This document shows, piece by piece, positions 34,579-42,031 of a stretch of 64,000 bases of DNA (positions are counted from its first letter, which is position 1; each line of letters opens with the position of its first letter). The translations under genes were made by a program, and so were the position numbers. Location: NCBI GenBank assembly GCA_964641665.1, contig CAZXKO010000068.1, forward strand, positions 1-64,000. Reading direction: 5' to 3'. The stretch comes from Gp1-AA133 sp964641665. Lineage in GTDB: Bacteria; Acidobacteriota; Terriglobia; Terriglobales; Acidobacteriaceae. Below the pieces are notes generated by a model. That model was given only the letters and a program-made list of their open reading frames with translations. It ran no database searches and was not told the DNA's origin.

Positions 34579-36987
34579 ATGAGCATCTTTACGGACCACA
34601 AAGTTACGCGCCGTTCCCTGGTGCTCTCGACCTGTTGTCTGGTTCCAGGCATCCGCCTGTTAAACGCGCTCGACACCCCGGCGATGACTGCAAGGGATTA
34701 CACGGTGAAGCCGGTGCCTCTTACCGAGGTCGATATTCTCGACGATTTCTGGGCGCCGCGCATGGAAGTGAATCGCACTGTTTCCATATGGCACTGCTTC
34801 AAGAAGATGGAGGAGTTCGAAGATTTTGGCAGCCCCAAACTGATCGAAGGGGCTGCCTACATGTTGGCCAAGCGTCCTGATCCCAAGCTTGAGGAATACG
34901 TGGATCAAGTGATCGACAAGCTGGTGAGGCAGCTGACCCCGCGCCTTGCCGATCCTGATAAAGCGGTTCGGGTGTCTGGTCATTTTTTTGAGGCCGCGGT
35001 CGCCTACTACGCCACTACCGGCAAGCGGAAGATGCTCGATGCTGCCCTCGAAGACGGGAACGTGATCGATGCGAACTTCGGGCCCGGCAAACGAGACTAC
35101 ATCTCCGAACACGAAGGCCAGAAAATCGGATTGCTCGAGCTTTACCGTCAGACCGGCGATGAAAAATATTTAAAGCTTGCCAAGTTCTTAATGGATGGAC
35201 GTGGCAAGGACGGCTATCCGCGAGCTGGCGAATATGCGATTGACCGCACTTACGCGCAGGACCACGCACCGGTGGTGAAACAGGACGAAGCCGTAGGCCA
35301 CTGCGTTCGCGCCACGTTCTTGTATATCCCCCTCACCGATCTCGCGGCGCTAACGGGAAGGCCGGAGTACCAGGAAGCTGCGGACAAGATCTGGGAGGAC
35401 GTTGTCCATCACAAGCTTTATTTGACCGGGAGCATCGGGTCCATTCGTTTTCATGAGCAATTCGGGAGTGCTTATGAGCTGCCCAATCTCAGCGCCTGGA
35501 ACGAGACTTGTGCCTCCTACGGAAATATTGTGTGGAATCAGCGCATGTTCCAATTGCATCAGGACGCCAAGTACATCGATGTGCTGGAGCGGGTTCTTTA
35601 CAACGGCTTCGCGGATGGCGTTTCGCTTAAGGGAGATCGCTTCTTCTATCAGAATCCTCTGCGCTCCTTCGGCAGCTACGAACGCTTCGAGTGGATTGAC
35701 GTTCCTTGCTGCCCCCCGAATGTAGTGCGCCTTATGGCTTCCTTGGGGAGCTACATCTATGCGCAGTCTTCCGATTCGGTTTACGTCAACCTTTTCATTG
35801 GCAGCAATGCAAAGGTGAGCCTCCCCAGTGGAAACACGGTTGCCATTCAACAGGAGACTCGATATCCGTGGGAAGGAGCGGTCAGCCTCCGCCTCAACCC
35901 CGAGCGAGCCGAAACTTTCACGATGCTGGTGCGCATTCCAGGTTGGACGCGGAATGAAGTCCTTCCTGGCGACCTCTATGAATACGGGGACAAGACCGAG
36001 GAGAAACCGACGCTCAACGTGAATGGCCGGCCTGTCGAGTTAAAAATGGAACGCGGCTATGCCCGCATCGAACGAAGATGGACAAGGGGAGATAAGGTTC
36101 AGTTGCATTTGCCCATGCCTGTCCGCCGCGTGAAGGCCAATGCCAAGGTGCAGGAAGATCGCGCTATGGTGGCTTTGCAGCGCGGTCCGCTGGTGTATTG
36201 CGCGGAGTGGCCGGACAATAACGGACACGCCTTAAACCTGATCGTTCCCGAGAACGCTAAGTTCGAGAGCCAATGGCGCCCCGAGCTGCTGAACGGCGTC
36301 CAGGTTGTGACCGGCAAGACCGAAGCGTTGCAGCGGGAGGACAACAGCAGTGAGCTGAAGCGGCAGCCCCATCAGCTGGTGGCGATTCCGTATCTTGCCT
36401 GGTCCAATCGCGGGCCGGGAGAGATGGCAGTTTGGATGTCCAGCGAGCCGCAGAAAGCGTGGGTCGCGCCTTTGCCTCCCGAGCCCATACATGCGGTTCG
36501 CTCCTCGGGTGGAGTTCAAAAAGTCTGGACCGGCTACAACGATCAGAACGATGACATCCGCGCCCTCTATGACGGCAAGGACCCAATCAGTTCCGCCGAC
36601 GAGTCTTATTTGTATTTCAGGATGCGGCCCGAGCCTGGAACCGCGGCATGGGTTGAATACGAATTCAAGGCGCCGGCCAAAGTGTCTTCTGCGCAAGTCT
36701 ATTGGTTCGACGACCGGCGATTCTGCCGCGTGCCCACGTCCTGGCGCGTCCTATATAAGGAGGGGGACGCCTGGAAGCCAGTCGCGAACGTCGAGCCCTA
36801 CGTCGTGGCCAAAGACAAATTTAATGCAGTAAGTTTTGCATCTGTGACAACGGTTGCCATGCGTCTAGAAGTAGAGCCCGCAACCAAACTCTATAAAGCC
36901 GGCCAAATCGGCCCGCCCGCTGCGATGTTTATTGAGAAAGATACACAATGGCGCGAGTTCGGGCTCCTCGAGTGGCGAATCTCGTAG
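34579..36987 (+). CDS. GH127 beta-L-arabinofuranosidase (DUF1680) with C-terminal discoidin-like domain
   Basis: Exo-acting enzyme expected to release beta-L-arabinofuranose, as the characterised GH127 HypBA1 does from hydroxyproline-linked arabinosides. ATG at 34579 follows GGAGGAG by a few nt and opens a twin-arginine-like leader (TRRSLVLSTCCL). The catalytic zinc-thiolate set is complete: Glu309 and Cys311 in NETCAS, Cys377 and Cys378 in VPCCPPN. Other family landmarks: DDFWAPRMEVN, HFFEAAVAYYATTGKRK, YAQDHAPV and GHCVRATFLY. After the beta-sandwich domains (about 440-600) comes an extra region from about 640 (VWTGYNDQNDDIRALYDGKDP … WVEYEFKAPAKVSSAQVYWFDDRR) resembling an F5/8-type discoidin fold that could bind the substrate. 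802 residues in all. Preceded by the GTATAC palindrome. Confidence 0.92.
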   Translation: MSIFTDHKVTRRSLVLSTCCLVPGIRLLNALDTPAMTARDYTVKPVPLTEVDILDDFWAPRMEVNRTVSIWHCFKKMEEFEDFGSPKLIEGAAYMLAKRPDPKLEEYVDQVIDKLVRQLTPRLADPDKAVRVSGHFFEAAVAYYATTGKRKMLDAALEDGNVIDANFGPGKRDYISEHEGQKIGLLELYRQTGDEKYLKLAKFLMDGRGKDGYPRAGEYAIDRTYAQDHAPVVKQDEAVGHCVRATFLYIPLTDLAALTGRPEYQEAADKIWEDVVHHKLYLTGSIGSIRFHEQFGSAYELPNLSAWNETCASYGNIVWNQRMFQLHQDAKYIDVLERVLYNGFADGVSLKGDRFFYQNPLRSFGSYERFEWIDVPCCPPNVVRLMASLGSYIYAQSSDSVYVNLFIGSNAKVSLPSGNTVAIQQETRYPWEGAVSLRLNPERAETFTMLVRIPGWTRNEVLPGDLYEYGDKTEEKPTLNVNGRPVELKMERGYARIERRWTRGDKVQLHLPMPVRRVKANAKVQEDRAMVALQRGPLVYCAEWPDNNGHALNLIVPENAKFESQWRPELLNGVQVVTGKTEALQREDNSSELKRQPHQLVAIPYLAWSNRGPGEMAVWMSSEPQKAWVAPLPPEPIHAVRSSGGVQKVWTGYNDQNDDIRALYDGKDPISSADESYLYFRMRPEPGTAAWVEYEFKAPAKVSSAQVYWFDDRRFCRVPTSWRVLYKEGDAWKPVANVEPYVVAKDKFNAVSFASVTTVAMRLEVEPATKLYKAGQIGPPAAMFIEKDTQWREFGLLEWRIS

Positions 36988-37209
36988 AATGACGGCGAAA
37001 AACCTTGTCTCACGGAAACACAACAAAAAACCACTCGACTCCGACACCGGCCTTCTCGTGGAAGGCGATTACACCTTGGGAAATTGGCCCGATTCAAGGT
37101 CAACGAGTTTAACGACGATTTGACATCAACAATCAAACCGGGAGGTTGTTGAAGATTCCGATGTACCATGTGCCGGGCTCACCGTTTGTCTCAAGTAGGA
37201 GGCATTCTG

Positions 37210-37722
37210 ATGTTGTTTCGAACCTTCGCCGCCATCGCATTAGTCGCTATGTGCCCGCTTCTTGCCTGTCACACCGCCCACCGACCTCAACTCGGCCAAC
37301 CCGCTCCCGACTTCACTCTTACCGACTCCACTGGCTCCCCCCTAAGATTATCCGCTTACAAAGGGAAAGTGGTTCTGCTCGACTTCTGGGCCACTTGGTG
37401 TGGCGGCTGCAAAGTTGAAATTCCGTGGTATGTGGAGTTCCAGAACAAATACCGAGATGACGGACTCTCGGCCATTGGCGTTTCCGTGGATGAGGACGGC
37501 TGGAAATCGGTGAAGCCATTCCTCGAAGAGCGCAAGCTGAATTATCCCGTTGTGATTGCCAACCACGACGTAGCCGACCGATACGGCGGACTCACTTCTC
37601 TCCCTATGACTTTGCTAATTGACCGCAACGGGAGGATTGCCGAGTCGCACGCGGGTGTGGTGGACAAAGACGCGTTTGAGAATAAGATCAAGACGCTCCT
37701 TCACGAAACTCCTGCGCGGTAA
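37210..37722 (+). CDS. TlpA/ResA-like thioredoxin-fold lipoprotein
   Basis: A 170-residue membrane-anchored thiol-disulfide protein. ATG at 37210 is chosen because AGGAGG is 7-8 nt upstream. N-terminal signal with lipobox LLAC (Cys20), then 'LGQPAPDFTLTDSTGSPLRLSAYKGKVVLLDFWATWCGGC' of the AhpC/TSA-like thioredoxin fold, active-site Cys64-Gly-Gly-Cys67, cis-Pro in SLPMTLLID. TlpA/ResA relatives reduce apocytochrome c haem-site cysteines; with several multihaem cytochromes in this genome that is possible, but the gene is not adjacent to them. The central pair GG is unlike the common EP/PP, so redox properties may differ. Solo gene. Confidence 0.88.
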   Translation: MLFRTFAAIALVAMCPLLACHTAHRPQLGQPAPDFTLTDSTGSPLRLSAYKGKVVLLDFWATWCGGCKVEIPWYVEFQNKYRDDGLSAIGVSVDEDGWKSVKPFLEERKLNYPVVIANHDVADRYGGLTSLPMTLLIDRNGRIAESHAGVVDKDAFENKIKTLLHETPAR

Positions 37723-37952
37723 GAATCAAAGCCAGTGCGCTTGGTAGGTGTGCCGTTCAGAATTATTTCGCGTGATGCAGTTGGTGCCGCAAAGTTTCCA
37801 CGATCAGACCGACTAGCGCCTTCTTCTTGGGAAGCCTGTCTCACATGCATTCGGGCCTCCGCGGGTGACGGCTCGATACCGACATGCTCATTGTCGTGTA
37901 ATGTCCGCCGCACATGTCAGCCAACGGGCGTCGATTCGTCGCTGGCCGCCGG

Positions 37953-39686
37953 TTAGGGCTGCTGCGGGCCGAAGGCCCGTGCGCTACCGGGGACCATCTC
38001 CAACTCCATCAGGGGAACCGGAATCATGCCCTCGTTGTTGAAGCGGTCCATGAAATCGCGTAGCACAAACGGCTTGCCGGCCAAGTCCTGCTGGTGGGCA
38101 TACTCCGTAATCAGTTCGTCGGCGAGCATCTTGCCGGTGATGTAGCAGCTACCATAGCCGGGCTGGCGAAGATACAGCAACTGCTCGAATACGGTGAGCG
38201 AGTCCTTTGCCTTGGCCCAGCCGCGCGGCGTCCATTCCTCTTGGAACTGTCCTGCCTGCTCTAGCGTAAATTGATTGGTCTGCACATAGAGCGAGGCAAG
38301 GCCACGCGCGGCACGATTCGCTAGCATGATCCAAACCAACTCCCTGGCGCGCGGATTGTCGTCGTAAAGGCCTACGTGCATCATCAGCTCTTCGAAGGCG
38401 GTGGCGAAACCCTCAGCGCGATTGTCCCAGATGTTGTAGAGCTGAGCCTGGCGGCGAATCGGGCTTGGATTCGGCTCGTCCCGCATCCGTCCCAGGTCAA
38501 TCCAGTGATAGTCGTGGGACAGAAGCAGCATGGGCTCGCGGTGTGTGACGCGGCTGAAGAACACCCTTTGGTCCGCTGGGATGAAGTGACCGAGCTCTTC
38601 CGCGAGCGCCGGCTTGATGTAAGGCTTGTCCGGAATGATCTCCTGCTTGACAAGGAAATCGACGAACTTATCCAGCCGGTCATGCGCCATCTTATCGAAC
38701 GCGGCGGCATCGGCAGCCGGCTCAAGAGGAGGCAGGTTACGGTTGTGGTGTTCCTCGAGACGCAAGGCTGATTGCGCGCGCTCCAGCTCGCGGCGCAGTA
38801 GGATGACTTCCTCGTCCCAAGTGTAGGGAATGAAGTGCACATTCTGCTGATACCACGTGTAGCTCTCCTTGCCCACCCCGGAGGGGCCGGTCTTGGTGGG
38901 CGCCAGCTTTTCCAGCCATGCGACGAATTCGTCGGTCGCCTTGCGCGCGACCGCCACGGCCGCGCTTAACTCCTGGCTGGTTCCGCTCAGATCGGCGTGC
39001 TGGTGTTCGGCTAGCGTGCGAACGGTGAGTGTCCCGGCTTCAAGCGAAGCCAGGGTGTGGGACTGATTGCGAAGCTCCGCCTCGCCATAGACCCAGAGAT
39101 CGCGCGCGGTGCTGGCCATTAGATTCTCTTTCGCCTCGGCAAGAAGAACCGGGATCATGCCGAGTTTCGTGGTCAAGTCTTTTTGCGCGTCGGCGTCGAG
39201 TGGAAAGTGATAGTTGTAGAGCTCGATCTCGGGGTAAGGGACGGGACCCTCGCGCCACGGAATGTCACTACGGGATGGGAAGATGTTCACATAGAAAGCG
39301 GGGTCGCGCGCCCAGGGACGGAGCACCCTCAGGTTGAAGTCGAGCCCATTCATCTCGGCCTTCACCAGCTGGTAGTCGTTCTGCTCTTCAACAGGCCACG
39401 ACTTGGGATCAATTGCGTCGAGCCGCTTGCGCCACCCGGGTAGCGCCACCGCCTTAGCCGCCATCGCGCTCGCCCTATAGTCGGGAACATTATTCTTCAT
39501 CACCGGACGTTCGAATTCCCGCCATTGCTGAAAAAGCTTGACCAACACAGGATAGCTATCAGGCTCGCTTGCTGCCTTTGCCGAACCGCGCGTTGCTCCA
39601 AAGAACAGGGCTGCGATCGCCATCACATGGCAGAGTTGATGCCGCACCTTTACCGAGCGACAATTGCGGTCGAGATAGCCCATCAC
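37953..39686 (-). CDS. Exported DUF885-family protein lacking the usual HExxPGHH zinc motif
   Basis: A 577-residue protein with a signal peptide (about 1-40, …ALFFGATRGSAKA-A). The C-terminal half follows the DUF885 pattern: NRAEGFATAFEELMMHVGLYDD corresponds to the usual EGWALYAEELM-E-GLY, then an alpha-helical stretch and YLRQPGYGSCYITGKMLADEL corresponds to the conserved PGQALSYKIG-L. However, where DUF885 proteins carry HE-xPGHH, this one reads LLLSHDYHWIDLGRM, so the canonical metal site looks altered. DUF885 proteins are thought to be metallopeptidase-like; this copy may be non-catalytic or use a different site. Single gene; neighbours give no functional clue. Confidence 0.75.
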   Translation of the reverse strand: MMGYLDRNCRSVKVRHQLCHVMAIAALFFGATRGSAKAASEPDSYPVLVKLFQQWREFERPVMKNNVPDYRASAMAAKAVALPGWRKRLDAIDPKSWPVEEQNDYQLVKAEMNGLDFNLRVLRPWARDPAFYVNIFPSRSDIPWREGPVPYPEIELYNYHFPLDADAQKDLTTKLGMIPVLLAEAKENLMASTARDLWVYGEAELRNQSHTLASLEAGTLTVRTLAEHQHADLSGTSQELSAAVAVARKATDEFVAWLEKLAPTKTGPSGVGKESYTWYQQNVHFIPYTWDEEVILLRRELERAQSALRLEEHHNRNLPPLEPAADAAAFDKMAHDRLDKFVDFLVKQEIIPDKPYIKPALAEELGHFIPADQRVFFSRVTHREPMLLLSHDYHWIDLGRMRDEPNPSPIRRQAQLYNIWDNRAEGFATAFEELMMHVGLYDDNPRARELVWIMLANRAARGLASLYVQTNQFTLEQAGQFQEEWTPRGWAKAKDSLTVFEQLLYLRQPGYGSCYITGKMLADELITEYAHQQDLAGKPFVLRDFMDRFNNEGMIPVPLMELEMVPGSARAFGPQQP

Positions 39687-41100
39687 TGAGATCTCCTCAT
39701 TGTCGAATTGAACGCCTGGACGGGTGGGCTAGCCTATCGCGCATTTGGCGGTTCGCGCAAGGGTGGGAGGCAAGACCGAAGTGGGCAGCTTCCCCCGATC
39801 GGCACCGACCTCGGATAGCTGGTGCAACATCGCCCGACATTGTCGTGGACTCAATTACACCAACAACGTCGGTCGTAGTTGGGGGATCTCTTTGCTTTCG
39901 TCCGACTTTCTTGTGTTCGCAACCCCACAAATCTGCGCACCGGACATTTTCCGACCCCACAGGGGCTGGACTTGGGACAAACCGGCGGTACCGAAGGGAA
40001 AGGCACGCCAAACGGGCGAAGTCGAAGCCGCATCGCCCGTTGAAGCGTCCACGTCGGCGATAGTTTACGTCGCGATCGGTCGATCCGCCTTCGACTTCGC
40101 GGGGGGAGGGCATAACGTGGTCGATTCCGCCGCCGGGTCTAAGGTCATCACGTTTTTTCGCAGCACCGAATGGGACATGAGCGAAGAAGACTCATCTAGT
40201 TGGGGACTGGTACGAGGTGCCGAGGTCTTCACTCGCTGAGGTCCCAGGTAGGCGTACGAGACAACCACTATTCCGTCGGTAAGGAATGGCTGGACGCAAA
40301 ACAATGCGACGGTCTGAGTCTCAAGTGCCACCCAGAAACCATCCAAACAGAATTGCGGGGAGTCTCAAAACGGTTTCTGACGCCGCCGTAAGAAGGCGAA
40401 CGCCACTGCATTTCGGCAGTGCGTTCATGGTTGCGGGGGGCCGATTTGAACGGCCGACCTTTGGGTTATGCGATCTGACTCACCTTTCGATGAGATTCGG
40501 ACTGTACCTCTTATTCCCGAGGGGTGCTCAGTCTCTGCGCCCTCCCCCACCATTCCGGGAGCTTGGTTCGGTATTGCCCTATCGCTCGCGCGACGTAGGT
40601 TCCCCCAACTTTGACGAGTGATCTTCCGGTGCATTGCTGCGCCGGACGCCCAATTTTGCAAAAGGTCCTACAATCGAGGACGTCCAGGGAACTGAAAAGA
40701 ATCGTTAGGAGCGGGAGGTTACGAGCTCAAGAAGGTTATGAATTTAAACAACTTACAAGACGCGGGTAGCCCTCGAAAGCCTTGTAAGGACCGCTCGGGA
40801 ATAGTTAATGGACAGTCATCGCAGGAGTATGGATTTGGGGTATAACTTCGCTTACCCGTCATCCGTTCCCTGGCCCCGAACACTGGGCTAATTCATTGAC
40901 CCGGCACCCGCTTGCCTTCAATTTGGGCCCTTCGATGGACCCCCCTTCTTGGACCCGGTTTTCGGGTCCACTCGCGGGTGTCCCAGATCGCGTCCTGACT
41001 GCCTGTGGCCACGCGTCTCTATTCCAGAACGCGGGGCAGTGTTCATAGGAAATGTTGAGTTGGTCGTTTGCTTAAGTGTGGAGTACCATTTGCACACATA
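39687..41100. other. 1.4-kb region without a supported gene
   Basis: Several open frames of 60-160 codons exist on both strands but none has a ribosome site, recognisable motif or natural composition. The region contains a 43-nt tRNA 3' fragment (40428-40470), an inverted repeat CACTGC/GCAGTG next to it (40413-40424 area) and a perfect 7-bp hairpin GGACCCG/CGGGTCC (40951-40969) without a T-run. It looks like a scar of past integration events. Confidence 0.6.
40428..40470 (-). pseudogene. tRNA 3' fragment (CAT-anticodon tRNA, from anticodon to CCA), probable attachment-site remnant
   Basis: On the minus strand, CATAACCCAAAGGTC is followed by a perfect T-arm (GGCCG TTCAAAT CGGCC), an acceptor strand CCCCGCA, a discriminator A and encoded CCA. 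This is the 3' half of a Met/Ile2-type tRNA with anticodon CAT. The partner acceptor strand TGCGGGG and the D-arm are not found on the other side, so the gene is incomplete. Integrative elements that target tRNA genes leave exactly such 3'-half duplicates. Confidence 0.75.
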
Positions 41101-41152
41101 ACTTTCGTTTGAATGCAAAACGAAATCCTAAAGCCAAATTTCACTTTCGTTT
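41101..41152. promoter_or_regulatory. Putative DeoR-type operators upstream of the deoR-like gene
   Basis: ACTTTCGTTT occurs twice as a direct repeat (41101-41110 and 41143-41152, 42 bp apart, about four helical turns) with an inverted copy AAAACGAAA between them (41117-41125). DeoR-family proteins often bind repeated TTTC-containing sites in their own promoter. Start codon follows 23 nt after the last copy, which suits autorepression. Confidence 0.6.
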
Positions 41153-41174
41153 AAGACAAAGGTGAGGGAGAGCA

Positions 41175-42029
41175 ATGACGAGGGGTAAGGGCAGGCAGTC
41201 AGGCAGAGCCGCCGAAAATGGCAATCTGGATTCTGACACGCCCGGGCTGCAGGACAAGCAGCAGGTCCGGTTCACGACGATTCTCACCGCCCTTCAGCAA
41301 TCCGGGCGCGTTTCGGTGGATTTGCTGAGCGAACAGTTGGATGTCTCGGTGGTGACCATCCGACGAGATCTGGATGCACTGGAACAAAAGGGGCTGCTGC
41401 AACGAACCCATGGCGGTGCTGTATCGATGGAGCCGCTGTTTTACGAACCCTTTCGACGCGATCGGTCATTCATGGCGCAGGTGGAGCGCGCTGCGGAAGA
41501 AAAGCGTCGGATCGGTCGAGCAGCGGCGGCCCTGGTCACTCCCGGCGAGACCATCGCATTAACCCCGGGGACTACGACCACTGAAGTGATCCGCGGATTG
41601 CCGATGAACTACAACATCACGGTGGTCACTAACACGGTGAACGTGGCGATGGAACTCTCCAAAAGAAAAGACGTCTACGTTTTCGTAACTGGCGGGCATC
41701 TTCATGGAGAGTGGTTTTCGCTGGTTGGATCAGCCGCGCTGAAATCCCTGGAAAACATGCTGATCAACACCATGTTCATTGGAGCTGATGGCATGGATGC
41801 CAACTGGGGTGCCAGTTGTTTCAACGCGGATGAAGCGGAGCTGAATTCGACAATGATGAGGCTGGCACGCCGTCGCGTGGCGGTCGTAGATAGCGAAAAA
41901 CTTGGGGTCGTGGCGAACTGGCGCATTTGCAACGCCAACGAGCTCAACATTCTCGTGACGGACACCAATGCACTGGACAGCGCGATCGAGCCCTTCCAGA
42001 AACTCGGGATCGACGTGATGCGCGTGTGA
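41175..42029 (+). CDS. DeoR/GlpR-family transcriptional regulator of sugar metabolism
   Basis: A 284-residue regulator. After a ~30-residue basic extension comes the DeoR winged helix (RFTTILTALQQSGRVSVDLLSEQLDVSVVTIRRDLDALEQKGLLQRTHGGAV, about 32-84), then the sugar-phosphate-isomerase-like sensor domain (EEKRRIGRAAAALVTPGETIALTPGTTTTEVIRGL … TVVTNTVNVAMEL … FIGADGMD). Ligands of the family are phosphorylated sugars. GAGGGAG stands just before the ATG. Its stop is 2 bp from the stop of the convergent (alpha/alpha)6 hydrolase. Repeated TTTCGTTT-like sites are found in its own promoter and in front of the transporter, kinase/isomerase and GH31 genes, so it likely controls the whole glucoside module. 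Confidence 0.92.
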   Translation: MTRGKGRQSGRAAENGNLDSDTPGLQDKQQVRFTTILTALQQSGRVSVDLLSEQLDVSVVTIRRDLDALEQKGLLQRTHGGAVSMEPLFYEPFRRDRSFMAQVERAAEEKRRIGRAAAALVTPGETIALTPGTTTTEVIRGLPMNYNITVVTNTVNVAMELSKRKDVYVFVTGGHLHGEWFSLVGSAALKSLENMLINTMFIGADGMDANWGASCFNADEAELNSTMMRLARRRVAVVDSEKLGVVANWRICNANELNILVTDTNALDSAIEPFQKLGIDVMRV

Positions 42030-42031
42030 GG

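Noticed and set aside
39697..40239. Several overlapping frames of 130-165 codons between the DUF885 and DeoR genes
   Set aside because: No ribosome sites, low-complexity Arg/Ser/Pro-rich products, no agreement between frames.
40425..40661. 78-codon minus-strand frame ending RSAVQIGPPQP
   Set aside because: Its C-terminus is simply the translated tRNA fragment; not a protein gene.
40951..40969. Perfect 7-bp hairpin GGACCCG/CGGGTCC as a terminator
   Set aside because: No T-run on either strand and no gene ending nearby.
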